DNA of 64,000 bases, taken from the NCBI RefSeq assembly GCF_000699445.3, contig NC_067198.1:45190191-45254190 (forward strand), in the 5' to 3' direction. The notes beneath the pieces are model-generated. The model was not told where the DNA came from and searched no databases. It was given only the letters and a program-made list of their open reading frames with translations. The stretch comes from Schistosoma haematobium (taxonomy: Eukaryota > Platyhelminthes > Trematoda > Strigeidida > Schistosomatidae). Both the position numbers and the translations under genes were made by a program. How positions within the stretch are numbered: position 1 is the first letter of the stretch; each line of letters starts with the position of its first letter. This document shows positions 36,601-48,700 of the stretch, piece after piece.

Positions 36601-37502
36601 TAATTTAAAACAGATGAATTAAAGCTTTATAGAGATTGTTTAAAAGAAAGTTAGTTGACAGTATAAACTTACCTCAAGTGAAGTAAAATCTTTGAGGAAA
36701 TCGTGGATTTTGACTGTTGAAAAGTTTTATAGTATCATGAAACACATGTCATGTACTTTGTTTTTTCACTGTTTGACTAGTATAAGTCAGTTTATGATAT
36801 AATCTTCCAATATGATATAGTATATTTTAAGTAATGAGTGAATATCTTTAAAGCAGTTAACACAGTGTAATGGGAAATATATATCTGAACTTATCACATA
36901 GTGAAACTCGTATTCGTGAATAAAACGTGTATAGGATATGTTCATGGTTTTGGTTACATTTGAACTGTTTTATAGGTGACTATTTGTAACACAAGCTAGA
37001 TTTATCTAGATATGCCTTGAGATTTTCTGATATTATGAGCCAGTATTTTTAACATTGAAGTGTTTCACGTTTGTGTTTGAGGCAACTAAATTCCTATAGG
37101 ACAAAAATGTACATGTCATGTATATAGTTCCCTTTATTATCTTAAAGAGAGCAAGAGCGAAGATTGGTGCTCTCTTTAAAATGAATGCACTTTTTGATTA
37201 TCGAAAAGCGTTTAACCATATGTTTTGTCTACTTCTTGGTGCTGACAAATAAGCCTGTTTAATTGCTTATTAGAGTTTGATTAGCTCTAACAGTTCAAAA
37301 GAATTTAACACTGAGTACAATTCAGTTATCCCTTGCTGTAAGTAAAAGAAATACAGGTCATTTTTGGCTTATTGAAAAAAAAGTTTCCTCATGGTAGAGT
37401 TCGTTACCTTTGGTTTATTCCATTTCAGATTTAATGGTGCAATCTGTCCAATAAAATACAGACAATCATATATATATACATCTATCATATGTATTAAATA
37501 AC
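33621..37502. other. Unique AT-rich interval upstream of Hv1-like gene
   Basis: About 3.9 kb with no recognised repeat or exon. It is the largest repeat-poor block in the window and may hold the promoter or a 5' non-coding exon of the downstream gene. The 75-codon frame at 36092-36319 is low-complexity AT. Confidence 0.45.
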
Positions 37503-37724
37503 ATGCATATAACAATGGATGAATCTAATAAGGAATTAATTAATAATGTACCACATTCACGGGCAAAAACGCGACCATCTGGAAAATGTACATTAGCTAG
37601 GAAACGTTTAAAACAAGTGTTTAATATGAGAAAATATTATTTATCAGTTATCGGATTGACAGGTTTTGAAGCATTATTAGTATTATGTCGAGTGATATTG
37701 GAAACAGAATCATTACGTTTACCT
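37503..37724 (+). CDS. HVCN1: Hv1-like exon 1 (N-terminus and S1)
   Basis: Encodes residues 1-74 and ends at a GTAAGT donor at 37725. The start could be Met1 at 37503 or Met5 at 37515; an in-frame stop lies upstream at 37452. The N-terminus is basic (residues 20-44) and leads straight into S1, with Glu56 in the F-E-A-L-L-V-L stretch that aligns to human L-D-A-L-L-V-L. The N-terminal tail is about half the human length. Confidence 0.85.
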
Positions 37725-40700
37725 GTAAGTATGTAATATTTGTAGAATAGATAACATTATACAGTTTTTGCAACGATTGTAATCTCTTATAGTACTGTTT
37801 AGAATAATGTTTTTACCATATAATGAAGACATAAATCCAAGCGATACTGATTCATACATATTTAGAAGTTGTTTACCAACATAGGTCTGGTCACATCCAT
37901 TTATAAATATCAACATGCAGAAGATTTAAACCCTCAAAGATAACGACGAGACCACATTGAAGAAAGAATGCATTAATTCATGGATGTCGTATTGAAATTA
38001 TCCAATGATATTCATTAATAAGATGATTCATCGACAGTAAATCCTAGCACCCCTGATTAATTCTACAACTAATCAGCTATTTAATTACTCACTGCACTTT
38101 TTCCTAATTTCTCAATGATTATTCAGTTTTAATGGTATTTTCATATGTTCCGTGCCTAAATTACTAACGAAAATAGGTTAATACTATATCTTGGTTATCT
38201 GAGAGGTTTCTGATTGGAAATCTATAAGTTTATAAAGTTTTAATACTAAACCGATTCTACCTGAGGAACCATTGGAAATCAGAGATTACTTGTATACCTG
38301 GAAGCACTGGACAGCCGTTTCGTTCTATAGTGGGACTCCTCAACAATGTACATTCACGATCCCGCCTCGCAAGATTCGAGCCTAGAATCTATTGGTTTCG
38401 CGCACGAACGATTAACCTTTAGATCACTGAGTCATCACCCAATGGTGTTAACTAAGCTGGTTAATATATGTCAATGATTTGCTAATACTATAAAGAAACA
38501 AACTCTTTTAATAAAATTAATATAGTCGTGAACGAGAACACAAGTGGTGACAGTCAAATATATTTGAATACAAAATTACAGAACATCCTAGTAAAAACTG
38601 AGAACCGTACAGTAAAACCTTTATTTACAAAACGTCAATCAATTGTCTCAGACTTCATTGGTCTTTCGATTTCACACTATTCATTCTTTGTCCTCGTTCT
38701 CTTTTTGTTTTTTGGTCTTCTTAATCTTCTGCCTCCAGGCATTTCACTTTCGATTGATGATACATACTACTTATATCTATCGACATCAGTAGCACACACA
38801 CACAACAATATTACAGATTAGTATAGTTGTGATATGTAACTCTTTATCAATTACATATTAACTATGGGATAATTCGATAGTTATTTGAGTTAACTTTTAA
38901 CTCTATATACATAGTATAAAAGGTTATAAGAATGTAGAGTACTAGCGATAAGGCGTGCTAGACATGAGTAATTCTTTGTTCTTATAAAATTTATAGTAAA
39001 TTCGACACTACATAGATTAATGTATGATTTAGTTTGTGAGTAATTGTTTATGTTGTTTACTCACTACTTAATGATCATTGTCTTACTTTATGTGTATTTC
39101 TTTTCTTCAGCCCGGAAATACTCAACGATTAATTTTAGAAGGTCAATTAGCTTTAGAATGTTTAAGTTTATTTACATTGACATTATTTGTTGTGGAAGTT
39201 CCATTTAAAATATGGGCTATGGGAATTCGTCAATGGGGTCGTCAATTATTATTTATTATAGATGGTCTTGTATGTGCAGTTTGTTTCTCATTAGATATCT
39301 ATAATATTTATCGACATTCTAGTCGACCATCAAGAGGGATTACATCATCAAAAGTTTTAGAATTATGTAATTATTTACATATTACTTCACAAGCAGATAC
39401 AGCTTCAACATTTGCTGAAATCTTTGGTCTTGTGATTGTTTATAGATTATGGTATATTAAAAGATTTATAAAAAGTAAGTATTCAGTCTGTATTTGTTTT
39501 CATTATATTTATTGTGAATTATTAGTATTCTTCTGATTTATCTACATTATGACCGCTATCAATAAGATGTGCTAAGATAGAACTGCGTATTGTTTTTATC
39601 TATCCCTTCATAAACCAGGCTAGTAGATGTTCACTCATTCGTTGGTTAAGTTGCCTGATAGTATGCCCGATATAGCTATCTCCACAGGAGCAGCTGAGTT
39701 TGTAAATGCACATTGAGGAGGCCAACTCAGGTAACTTATCCTTCGTTTGAGTAGACATCACTGGTCGACTCAAGAAGGTGAACGCAAGATTGACTGTGTA
39801 GAATGTCCTGCTAATTACTTTCGTTAACCTATCATTCAGAGTATCACTAGCCATATCCCCCGTTGAATTGTACTTGTTTTTTTTTGTACTTTTTGAAATG
39901 TATAAGTGTTTTCCCAATCAAACTGTTTTAATTCATTATGTAACTTAACTCCCCAGAAATTGGTGTAATCCTTTATCAATCTTTCATTCTATATAATGAT
40001 TAGAATAGTAATAACGTGAGTTATAAAGATGACTTTAGAAGAACAATGAATTTAGTCTATATTAACTTTTAGGTTACTTGAATTCTAGCTGATATTAGTA
40101 TCAAAGATGCTTGTTTTGTGTAATTTGGGACTAACTAGCTAGATGTGCTTTCATTCAAATATTGTTATTTATACGGAAAAACGAATCCAATACTTATCGT
40201 TTAGGTTTTCAGCAGCAAAACAACACGTTGATGTTTGGAGCAATAAGTAATATATAGGTAAAGACACTGTCACCAGATATCAGGTATATCCAGATGATAA
40301 GTCTAGTATGAATCGAATTGCCTGCTCTCCTGAGTGTTTCATATTTTTCATTGTCTGTCATTTTTTGGAAAATTTACTATTTAAATAATAAACATGTTTT
40401 ATTATACAACAAATACTACTTATATGTGATCGTTAATTTGATCAGTTCAAACAAACAAACAAACAAGAGAAAGAAACATAATATTCCATAAGAATATAAT
40501 TTTCTATATACGACCAGTTACCCAATAGGCATCATTGAAAATACTTTATAATTTTACATATCAGAAGGAGATTTGTGGAGATTTTAGTAATTTTAGTAGT
40601 TGAGATCATGAGTCAATTGAAGCTCGACCACCATGGAAAACTTGGAAGTACTGGCTGGCAGTTTCGTCCCATTGTGTGGCTCATCAACAATGCACATCCA

Positions 40701-42729
40701 CGATCCCGCCTTGCGAGATTCGAACCCAGGACTTGTCAGTCTCGCGTGTGAGAGCTTAAACACTAGACCACTGAGCTGGCATTCAACAGTGTTAATGTCT
40801 AAGTTCAATTAATTCACGAAATTGAGCGGAACATCCATTATTGTCTTCAGTGAGTTACTATTTCACGACAGATCCGGTTGAACTCCCTTGGTCACTGCTT
40901 CTCACTAGAACTCCAGGAAATACCTCTTGAACTTAATTCTTATAATATTTTTGTCTAGAATTATTGAAAATAATTTACAGAATATTAGTAAGTTTCATTT
41001 TAGATCTTGTTTAGAAATTAAGATTAAAGTCAATGTTGAATCGAAATAATGATTAAGATTTCGTAACTTTACTTAAATAAAAAGACTACACTTACTTACT
41101 TACTTATGCTTGTTAACCCTCATGGAGGAGCATAGGCCTATCACCAGCACTCGCCATTCAACTCTGTCCTGGAAAATCCTTTCCAGTTGTTTCCAGTTGC
41201 TATTCATCCTTTCCATGTCTGTTTCCAATTCCCGACTCAGTGTGTTCTTTGGCCTTCCTCTTTTTCGTTCCCCTTCAGGATTCCAAGCTAGCGCTTGCCT
41301 TGTAATACAGTTTAATGATTTCCGTAATGTGTGTCCTATCCACTTCAAACATCTTAATCATAATCAAAGTCATTATTTGAAAATCAAGCAGTTGCTACGT
41401 TGCATAGTATATAAAAGTGAGAGGAGACAGAAAACCTTTTTATTTTGAGATCATGAACCGAATGATGTTAGACCATCATTGAAAACCTGGAAGCACTGGA
41501 CGGCCGTCTCGTCCTATTGTGGGACTTCTCAACAGTGCGCATCCACAATCCCGCTCGCGGAATTCGAACCTAGGGCCTTCAGTCTCGCGCGCGAACGCTT
41601 AACTTCTAAACCACTGAGTCGGCATCCAACAGTGTCAATGCCTAACCTCAACCAATCCATGAAGTTGCGCGACGATCTTCCATTGTACTGAGGTAGACAC
41701 ATGTTTCTACCCGACACAGAATATTTTGATGAATCGTCAGTAATATAGTAGTTATGTAGGAATCAAGAAATGAATGTTGAGAATAAGTAAAATACAAAAA
41801 ATACAAGAAAAACATGGAAGAAGTACGAGAATAGTTTTGCTACAAACTTCCCTATTATATTGATAGCCAAAGTAGCGAGATTGATTGTAAAAACCTCGTT
41901 TAAATGCAAAGGTTAGATTTGTGAACATGGATTGTAATAGCTTCAGCAATGTGCAAAAGACTCATTTGTTTACTGTTTGTTTGTTTGTTTTCTATGACAA
42001 TCAACATTTTGACATAGATGATACAATAAACATCAAATTTCTATTATGTCATAATATTGTTCTATTCTACTATTTATAAATTGATAATTAGTAGTAGTGA
42101 ATGAAAAATTCTTAATAAAATGAGGGTAGTAAGAAAAAACAAATAAACAAAATATGTAGTAGAAGAATATGTAATAGAATGAATAATATACAGTTTGTAA
42201 TTGATTGAATCATTGTCAACATTTAAGAATTGATGATCTAGACCTTAGTTGAACTTGAATTGATTGATTCATCATAAAAGAATCATATAGATAGATAGAT
42301 AGATAGTTGACAAAATTCAGTTTTTATAAGTATAGGGTTATAGAGATTATTAGGTTTGTGATTGAGATCATGAACTGATTAATGTTAGATCATCAATGAA
42401 AACCTGAAAGCACTGGACGACCGTTTTGTCCTATTGTTGTGAGACTCCTTAGAAGTGTGCATTTACAATCTTGCTCGCGGTATTCGAATCCAGGGCCTTC
42501 AGTCTCGCGCGCAAACGTTTAACCTCTAGACCACTTAAAATATTGAAATACATTTCTGTTTAGTTCAGCTTTAATGGTTGATGAATGTAAGTCAGAGAAG
42601 ATTACACAGTAAAATAAATTGTGACTACTATACAAATGTTGTGAACTGATGCTAGTCAGATATATCTATGTATTTATAGTAACTGTCGATTCGCATCAAG
42701 TTTAACCATTGTATAAATAATAAGCATGA

Positions 42730-42779
<50 letters not shown>

Positions 42780-45700
42780 CGATCTGTTCAATTGATTGAT
42801 CACTGCGTTGTAACCAATGCCACATTTGTCTAGTCTTTTGATACTAACTCACTTCTATTTATGAACTTGCTAGTTGACAATGGTTTGAGAGAGCAGCAGT
42901 GTTTTTAGGTTCGTAAATATGTCTTTCTGATAAGTACTGGCAAACACTGAATCTACGTCAAACATTGTGACCAGTGGAGTCCAACCAGGTCTGTTGTAAG
43001 ATAGTAACTAATTGAAGATAATAGTGGACGGTGGCTCGATTTCGTGGACTGGTTGAAGTTAGACATTAAGACTATCGAATGCCGACTCAGTGGTTTAGAG
43101 GTTAAGCGTTCGCGTGCAAGACTGAAGGCCCTGGGTTCGAATCTCGCGACCGGGATTGTGGATGCGCACTGTTGAGAAGTCCCACAATAGAACGAAACGG
43201 CCGTCCAGTGCTTCCAGGTCTTCAGTGGTGGTCTAACATCAAGGTGAAACTATAATTGATGGACGACCTTCGAGTGACGCTAGACTGACCTTGAGAGTAT
43301 CCACCTGATAACCGGGACTAAATGATGGTTACAACCCTGCGTGAAGAATTAGAATTATAATTTACAGTTGATGATTAAGGTTAGAAATTATATTTACGGT
43401 GTTCATCACAAACTGACATCAGTTATAATGCCAAAACTTTATTTAGCCAAATGGATGAGTGAATTTCGCGCCAAACTCCGAGACCTGTTATCTTGTACGT
43501 GATTGGTTCGTCCAAAAATTTTTAGTTTCGCCTATTTCAAATTAAGTCGCCTTTTTATTATAAACGTACTAATTCATTGAATATTTAATTCAACAGAAGA
43601 ATTTTCTCAAAGAATATATAAAAGTCTATAATTAATTTTGAATCTCAATCATCGACTACTGACTAGTTGAACAGTACTGTGTATGATATTTTGCTTCCAG
43701 TAGTGAAAGCAATTCATAAGTTAGAGTTACGGAAATAGAATGATTAAATGGACAGAACTTGTTGTTTAAACAAACTATTAAATAGGGTATATTGAACTAT
43801 TGGGTCACAAACTTTTTACCGATTTCTAGACTCGCCATGTCTAATGCATTGGTTAGTTTAGTCACAAACAGAGTTAACTTAAAAATCGGTGTGCTCTTCT
43901 AAAGAAATCACGTATTTTACCGACGAAATGATGTAAGAGTGTAAATTTATGGGCTTATTGACCTTACTCAAAATCTTGAAGTAATTTGAAGCTTTGCTTG
44001 GCTTATAATTATCTTCTGTGTAATAAACCATGTGGTGCTTGTGGAATTATATATTTTCTTGGCTGAATTTTGTCTTCTTCCTCTAGCTGATAGGTTTGGA
44101 GCGCAGAGGAATAGTTTAGTTTGTCCTTTTATTTCATTGCTGGTTTTCGTTTCGTTAGTTAGTCCAAGGTGATATCATTATAATCTCTTAGACATAGGAT
44201 CCATATACAAAATGTTTTAGCTCATATTTAGTTTAGGATGAATGTTAATCTAAAACTATTCATTTTTCTATACAAAGATCAAAATAAACTGTCAATATAT
44301 TAAACTAGTTGATTGTAACACTGATGTACAATAAGGATATATGTCTGAATAAATGCATATTTGCAGATACATATCATGGTTTAATTGAATGGATCAGATG
44401 AAAAGGGAAGGAGATTAATCCAACACATATCTATTTCATTCTAAAACTGTATTGGGACAATCTACTTTGCTATCATTTCATCATGAAATTCCATGAAGCT
44501 ATGACGTAGATAGGCTTTTACATTATGTTGTGTTGACTTAATAGTCATAGAAAGAAAATATCACGTTTGTATTCACTTGTAAAATATGTCAGTTAATATA
44601 AATGAGATGATTCAAGTTCACTGTCCAACAACACCATAAACTTTATAACTAGATTTCCTGCCGGGGCAACAACATCCTACATCCACCCGGCACCTGAGAT
44701 GCTTATCACCCGTGCTCCACCGGTCTGCTGAGACATCTACATCCGATGTCCTCCCAGCAGCCGCACGTCCCACCGGTTCTCTCCATCGACAGCACCCGTT
44801 ACAGCCAACGCCGCCCCTCCAGAACACTCCATTCGACGCCATCTCTCAGCACCAGACTGCCCCAAATAGCACCTCAGCTCCAGGCCCGCAACGGCATTCG
44901 CAGAACAACACCCCTCACCTCCTGGTTGGCAGCGACACCAAATGTAGGGAACAGAACACGGGTGGGGACAATCGAATGTATTTAACACAAAATTACACGA
45001 CTTGTTAATAAAATCTAACAATCATAAAGTAAATGCTTAATTTGCAAAATGTCTATCGATTGTCCCAAAATAACTCAGACTTCATTGTTCTTGCGTTTTC
45101 ATACAAATTGCATCCTGTTTCCATTCTTCACTGTTCGATCCTCTTGTCTCTCTGCTGCTAGACCTTCTGTTCACGACTAACATCATATACTATTTATGCC
45201 AATATAAGTAGCACACGCCACACAAGTACTAGATAGTTACTTCTTTCCATTTCTGAACTTCTCAACTGTACAAACCAAGCCACATCAGTTTCAACACAAC
45301 AATCTCAATTTTCATAATGAGTGCAATTTCATTCAGTAAATAGGTCAAAAATCAGTTAATCATCATTCTTGAATTCATTCATTCTTGTTCATTACTGAAA
45401 TATTTGTCGTTTATTCATAAATAACAGATTTATTGCATAGTTAACAATTATCATGAGTATATACATTACTATCGGTAGGGAGTTGTGAAAATTATTAAGT
45501 TTTTTATTGAGATCATGAATCGATCGATGTTAGATCACTTGACAGTCATTTCAGCCTAGTATAAGACTGTTTACCAGTGCTCATCCACTATCTCGCATAC
45601 AGGATTCAAACCCAAAACCTTCGATTTCACGTGTGAACGTTTAACCTCTAAACCATTTAGCCAGCATTCAACAAATTTGTGTGACCATCTTCCATGATCT

Positions 45701-48700
45701 AAATTAGGTACCTATCTTTATCTGACATCGATTAACTCCACTGGTTATCATTATTATATATTGAAATACTTTGATATACATTGTTTAGTTACAGCATTCT
45801 CACTCTAGTTTTGTAGTGAAAGAGAAGACAGGTGAAAACAATCGGAGTTACTTGATAAAATAGAAAAACCATACTATAATACTTAATTTGCAAAATGTTC
45901 AATAATTATCTCGGACTTCATTGTTCTTGCATTTTCATACTAACTGCTTTCTATTCCCGCTCTTCCTTTTTTGATCTTCTCCCATCTTCTGCCGCCAGAC
46001 ATAACATTCTTGACTCGCGTCATATACTACTTATATTAATATAAGTAGCACGCACCACAGTTTTATCAATACATACAATTAAGAATATAAGTTTTTATTC
46101 TGCTGAAAATCACTTTACACTTTTTCATATATTTCTTATCATTTAAGTAATTTATTCAATGTTTATAGATTTTGTTTAACAAGTCACTTACTTTCTAATG
46201 TAAACTATGGTTAATCTGTGCATTTTGATATACTTTCATATGAATGTATAAGTACACACATATATATCTATCTATCTAGTGTTTATGCAATAGAATGAAT
46301 TTGTCAAAGAGAATTATAAATCGTGTTTTAACAGGTCAACCAGAAACACAAAGAATGTTAGAATACACCTAGAGTTAAACATGAAATGAATATAGGTGTA
46401 TATTATTATTATTTGTGTGAAATTTCTCTATATAGTTACATATTTAAATGATGATGATGATGATGAATGAATCTGTTAAGATAATGAAGAAGATTTATAG
46501 CTCAGGTGGATGATGTAGATGAAGTTTTATTCTCGAATCTACATGGTTTGGTTGTGAAGATTTTTAATCGTCAGCGCAAAACTTCAGATAGAAGTGAAGT
46601 GGAGGAGACTCTAATTTATGGAGAGATTTCAAGGCTACGGCGCCAACTTCAGTGCTTAATGCTAACGTACGATCGGTCTACAGGGAATTTGGTAGAAAAC
46701 GTGATAATTGAGTGGCTATAACAAATAAAGCGGTGAGACTATAATTTGTGGACGAATCAATCAGGTATAAGATAATAGATCTCTGATTCTAACGCGAAAG
46801 CCTTTCATCTATTTGACTAAATAGATTTCTGGCATTATAGCTGATGTCAGTTCATGATGAAAACCCTACATATAATTCCTAACTAAGGCAAATCATGACA
46901 ATTATTGCGAACTGGATACTAAAAGCACCAGTAACACTGGCTGCAACCAGTCACTACAATATATACGGATGTTTGCAAAGCGTACAGACTCCTACATAGG
47001 CTTGGTTATGTGCATCGAGTTGTTATCCACAAGTGGCATTTTGTGCACTCAACAACCGGAGTGCACATAAACAATATTGAAGCTATGTGTTCGAAGCTGA
47101 AAGAGTTTTTGAGACTTTGTCATGGCTCCAGAGGCCGACTATTCCGTAGCCATATGAATGGTTTCCTCTACTGCATGCATTACGATTTTAGAACCTCTGA
47201 ACCTCTTTTTAACCTTGACAAGTTTTTGAACCACGTGTAAGAAGTGTATCCAATTTATTTCTTTGAATTTGTATAATTTATTTTTATTCTATACTTGCTG
47301 TTTGCTGATTGGCTAACAGTTCCCAAAGTCACTTGAGATTTGTTCGAAGGTCGTCCATAAATTAGAGCCTAGCCGTGAAGTGTTCAAATTTTAGATGATG
47401 GTTGGAGGTAATCAATAGGAAACTCTAGACCCAGGTTTCCTACTACTTGGCACTGATCAACAAGGTGTACCTGTAATCTTAAGGGAACTGGTGCTCCCTG
47501 AAAGATTTGATCCCGTGTCAGTAATAAAGAGTTGACACATATGACATTGATCACCATTCAGTGATTAATCAACTGTGAATGTTTGAATTTCTCTATATGT
47601 GATTCACAGCTTGTCCTGTAGACCTTGATGTTGATTGGTTGTTGTTGACCTAAAACCTATTATTGTTTACTTCTTCGTTTTGGTTATATCTCTAATTCGA
47701 ACAATTCACTTCTATCTGAAGTTTGTACTGATGAAAACTCTACGACCAAACCATTCAGCTCATCGAAAATATTCATTTTAAGGAAATTAGATATAATAAT
47801 AACATGTGATAAGAGTAGTACTAGTATTGTATTAAACTTGATATCATTTCAGTGAATGGAAAACAGCCACTTAAATTGACGGACTAGGCATAATCATTAA
47901 TATGTTGGTGTATTTCTTTTTCTTTTTTGAACAATTAGTCATTTATTGTACAAACATCAATGTGTTATTTTAGTTTTTAATGAAGATAAATAGCTATCAT
48001 TTACATTTGTAATGAGTTTGTTAAATGGACCAATCTTTCAACTTGATTCCTTCATAGAAAAAGAAAACTGCTCGGGTGCCAAGACCAAAGCAAGTGCTTT
48101 TTTAGAGGGCCATACCTGAAGCCTTTGACCTAAAGGTCTAATCCACAAGGCTGTGGAGCAAAGTCAAGAGATACAGTCCCATGATAACCAGTGACCAAAA
48201 ATAGGTTCATACGCCATTTTTTTCTTCAGGATACTGGAGCCCATATGCACCAGTGGTTTTGAAATCAGGGTTTTTTAACTGTACTAGATAAACTCTCCAT
48301 ATCTACTAACCTGGTTAAAGCATCGAATATTCGCTTTTCTTCCTCGCAATTTCGTAAACAACACCACTGGTGCGAGAAAGCAGTGATCAGGACTTCCCTG
48401 GCAGAGACTATATACGCGTGGCCATGTGAGAGCGTTTCGAGAGGAAGATTTAACTCTCCCCACCGTCGGCCGTACCAGGGCATGTTCATACTGTCCTGTC
48501 AATAAAGATTCCAATCAATATAACCCAATGCTAAAAATGAAGATCTATTAAGTATTCTCATCAAGACATTAGAAATACAATTTTGTTTCCAATTAATTCG
48601 TCATTTAATCAATCTTATCCTGTAATTTCAAAATCCAGGCATTACATCTAGCAGAATACTTAGTAATACATATAAATTAACATTGAATTATTGAAGTTAT

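Larger units (their letters stand above)
37725..39110 (+). other. Hv1-like intron 1 (1386 nt)
   Basis: GTAAGT to a T-rich tract and AG. Contains a tRNA-headed SINE fragment (about 38285-38475) and an E-type repeat (about 38524-38815); the rest is AT-rich sequence with nothing recognisable. Confidence 0.8.
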
